From contig OZ244776.1 of the NCBI GenBank assembly GCA_965219515.1, positions 682,001 through 746,000 on the forward strand: a stretch of 64,000 nucleotides of DNA. The letters are read 5' to 3'. Both the position numbers and the translations under genes were made by a program. The notes below the pieces were generated by a model that had not been told where the DNA came from, did no database searches, and worked only from the letters and a program-made list of their open reading frames with translations. The DNA is from Ilyomonas sp965219515. GTDB taxonomy: Bacteria; Bacteroidota; Bacteroidia; Chitinophagales; Chitinophagaceae. Below are positions 62,297 to 64,000 of the stretch, one piece after another (the stretch's first letter is position 1; every line of letters begins with the position of its first letter).

Positions 62297-64000
62297 ATGG
62301 CGGACTTAAAATTTCAACGCAATTTCGGGATTGCAGCGCACATTGATGCGGGCAAAACCACCACCACCGAGCGTATCCTGCGCTACACCGGTATGATTCA
62401 TAAGATTGGCGAGGTGCACGAAGGTGCGGCTACCACCGACTGGATGGAGCAGGAAAAAGAAAGAGGTATCACCATTACCTCGGCTGCCGTAAGCTGCCAA
62501 TGGAAATTCCCGACCGTAAAAGGCAAAGACACGGCAGAAACAAAAAGCTACTACTTTAATATCATTGATACACCGGGTCACGTGGACTTTACCATCGAGG
62601 TAGAACGTTCCATGCGTGTACTGGATGGCCTGATTGCGCTTTTCTCAGCCGTTGACGGCGTGGAACCGCAATCGGAAACCGTATGGCGCCAGGCAAACCG
62701 CTACAAGGTGCCGCGCATTGGCTTCGTAAACAAAATGGACCGCAGCGGTGCCGACTTCCTGATGGTGGTGGCACAGATCAAGGAAATGCTGGGTGCGAAA
62801 GCCGTTCCGCTTCAGTTGCCCATCGGCGCTGAAGACGATTTTAAAGGCGTGGTAGATTTGATTAAGATGAAAGGTATCATCTGGCACATGGAAACGGAAG
62901 GTATGACCTTCGATGAAATTGAAGTGCCCGCTGATATGCAGGCAGAAGCCGAAGAATGGCGTCAAAATTTAATTGAAGCCGTGGCTGAATACGATGATAA
63001 ATTATTAGAAAAATTCTTCGACGACCCGAACACAATCAGTGAAGATGAGATTCATGAAGCCATCCGCAAAGCCTGTATTGACCTGAGCATCGTGCCGATG
63101 ATGTGCGGCTCTTCGTTTAAAAACAAGGGTGTTCAAACGGCGCTTGATGCGGTTTGCCGCTATTTGCCGGGTCCTTTAGATATTGAAGATACCGTGGGTA
63201 CAAACCCCGACACCGGTAATGAGGAAATTCGTAAAACCGATCCGAAAGCTCCGTTTGCGGCGCTGGCGTTTAAGATTATGACTGACCCGTTTGTAGGTCG
63301 CCTGGCGTTCTTCCGTTGTTACAGCGGCCATCTTGATGCGGGTTCTTACGTGTTGAACGTAAGAAGCGGTAAGAAAGAACGCATCAGCCGCATCATGAAA
63401 ATGTTTGCCAACAAGCAGAACCCGATGGACTTTATTGAAGCGGGTGATATTGCAGCCGCCGTTGGCTTTAAGGAAATTAAAACAGGTGATACGCTCTGTG
63501 ATGAAGATCACCCGATTGCTTTGGAAAATATGTTTATTCCGGAACCGGTGATCGCGATTGCCGTGGAACCGAAAACACAGGCAGACGTAGATAAAATGGG
63601 CATGGCAATTTCCAAATTGGTGGAAGAAGATCCTACACTTCGCGTAAACACCGATGAAGATACCGGTCAGACAATCCTGCGTGGTATGGGCGAGCTTCAC
63701 CTTGAAATCATCATTGACCGTATGCGTCGTGAGTTTAAGGTGGAAGTGAACCAGGGCGCGCCGCAGGTGGCTTATAAAGAATCGTTTGGCAAAATGATTA
63801 CGCACCGCGAAATACTGAAGAAGCAGTCGGGTGGTCGTGGTAAGTTTGCCGATATCCAGTTTGATTTTGGTCCTGCTGATGAAGACTGGATGAAGGAAAA
63901 CGAAGGCAAGCACTTTCAGTTTGTGAACGACCTGTTTGGTGGTTCTATTCCGAAAGAGTTTGTGCCGGCTATCAACAAAGGATTTGAAAATGCGATGAAC
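62297..64000 (+). CDS. fusA: Elongation factor G (partial, runs off window)
   Basis: The first 568 codons of EF-G, the GTPase that drives ribosome translocation. G1 is GIAAHIDAGKTTTTERIL (P-loop), G2 GITITSAAVS, G3 IIDTPGHVDFT and G4 GFVNKMDRSGAD. The domain II start is PFAALAFKIMTDPFVGRL, and domain III has LRVNTDEDTGQTILRGMGEL. It starts MADLKFQRNFG at the ATG at 62297. The end of domain IV and domain V lie beyond the window. Codon use is more GC-rich than nearby accessory genes, as for a highly expressed gene. A second EF-G copy elsewhere cannot be excluded. Confidence 0.97.
   Translation, partial: MADLKFQRNFGIAAHIDAGKTTTTERILRYTGMIHKIGEVHEGAATTDWMEQEKERGITITSAAVSCQWKFPTVKGKDTAETKSYYFNIIDTPGHVDFTIEVERSMRVLDGLIALFSAVDGVEPQSETVWRQANRYKVPRIGFVNKMDRSGADFLMVVAQIKEMLGAKAVPLQLPIGAEDDFKGVVDLIKMKGIIWHMETEGMTFDEIEVPADMQAEAEEWRQNLIEAVAEYDDKLLEKFFDDPNTISEDEIHEAIRKACIDLSIVPMMCGSSFKNKGVQTALDAVCRYLPGPLDIEDTVGTNPDTGNEEIRKTDPKAPFAALAFKIMTDPFVGRLAFFRCYSGHLDAGSYVLNVRSGKKERISRIMKMFANKQNPMDFIEAGDIAAAVGFKEIKTGDTLCDEDHPIALENMFIPEPVIAIAVEPKTQADVDKMGMAISKLVEEDPTLRVNTDEDTGQTILRGMGELHLEIIIDRMRREFKVEVNQGAPQVAYKESFGKMITHREILKKQSGGRGKFADIQFDFGPADEDWMKENEGKHFQFVNDLFGGSIPKEFVPAINKGFENAMN

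Noticed and set aside
63176..63913. Minus-strand frame of 245 codons opposite fusA
   Set aside because: Lies fully antisense to EF-G; GC-rich codon bias of fusA keeps the opposite frame open. Low-complexity His/Phe-rich product.

Overview
The window looks like a chromosome segment of a Bacteroidota bacterium, probably of the Chitinophagaceae type. This is inferred from a T9SS sorting-domain protein, a SusC-like TonB receptor paired with a DUF4249 lipoprotein, a CRTAC1-type FG-GAP/UnbV lipoprotein, adjacent topoisomerase IV genes, TAnnTTTG promoter elements and a moderately AT-rich composition. I saw no tRNA, rRNA or CRISPR array.

Layout. 0.3-9.7 kb: a DUF2027/Smr protein, a tyrosine recombinase behind a textbook Bacteroidota promoter, an Lrp-type regulator divergent from ahcY with three TTTATTC boxes exactly 31 bp apart, a dead YoeB-type toxin-antitoxin pair, then an SPFH protein, a transglutaminase-like protein, endonuclease V and an OmpA lipoprotein. 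9.9-16 kb: parE, a PIN toxin-antitoxin pair, a DUF1835 protein and parC on one strand. 16-22.4 kb: a DUF2007 protein, a CBS protein, a large FG-GAP lipoprotein and a GMC oxidoreductase. 22.5-27.8 kb: a complete D-galactonate (De Ley-Doudoroff) operon in the order aldolase, dehydratase, MFS transporter, kinase, SMP-30 lactonase-like. 28-31.9 kb: a small membrane-anchored protein, an RND/MMPL transporter and a double-PDZ protein. 32.4-37.5 kb: a low-GC surface-glycan island (GT9 glycosyltransferase, WaaP-like kinase, TylF methyltransferase, frameshifted methyltransferase) littered with repeats. 37.7-48.5 kb: alpha/beta hydrolase, oxidoreductases, a T9SS cargo protein, HxlR and Crp regulators, an exported MBL-fold lactonase-like enzyme and an outer-membrane protein gene broken by a 44-bp tandem duplication. 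48.7-58.9 kb: debris and mobile DNA (a propeller-gene fragment, an IS903-type element with 9-bp target duplication, a minimal IS200-type element) around cupin, kelch, DoxX, DUF4249, TonB receptor and AraC genes. 59-61.8 kb: two genes for a predicted aromatic-acid decarboxylation module facing a MarR regulator with paired operators. The window ends inside fusA.

The most distinctive signal is a dispersed REP family, eight copies between 34.5 and 62.1 kb. Full copies carry two successive stem-loops, CGTAGTC-TCCC-GACTACG and GCAAATC-TCCC-GATTTGC, sharing the same TCCC loop. Two copies flank, in inverted orientation, a REP-associated tyrosine transposase (RAYT) gene carrying an in-frame stop, and fragments of other RAYT genes lie nearby. 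This is a REP/RAYT system in decay that seems to have shaped local gene truncations. A second hairpin repeat (GCATCGTC...GACGATGC) occurs in the same intergenic spaces.
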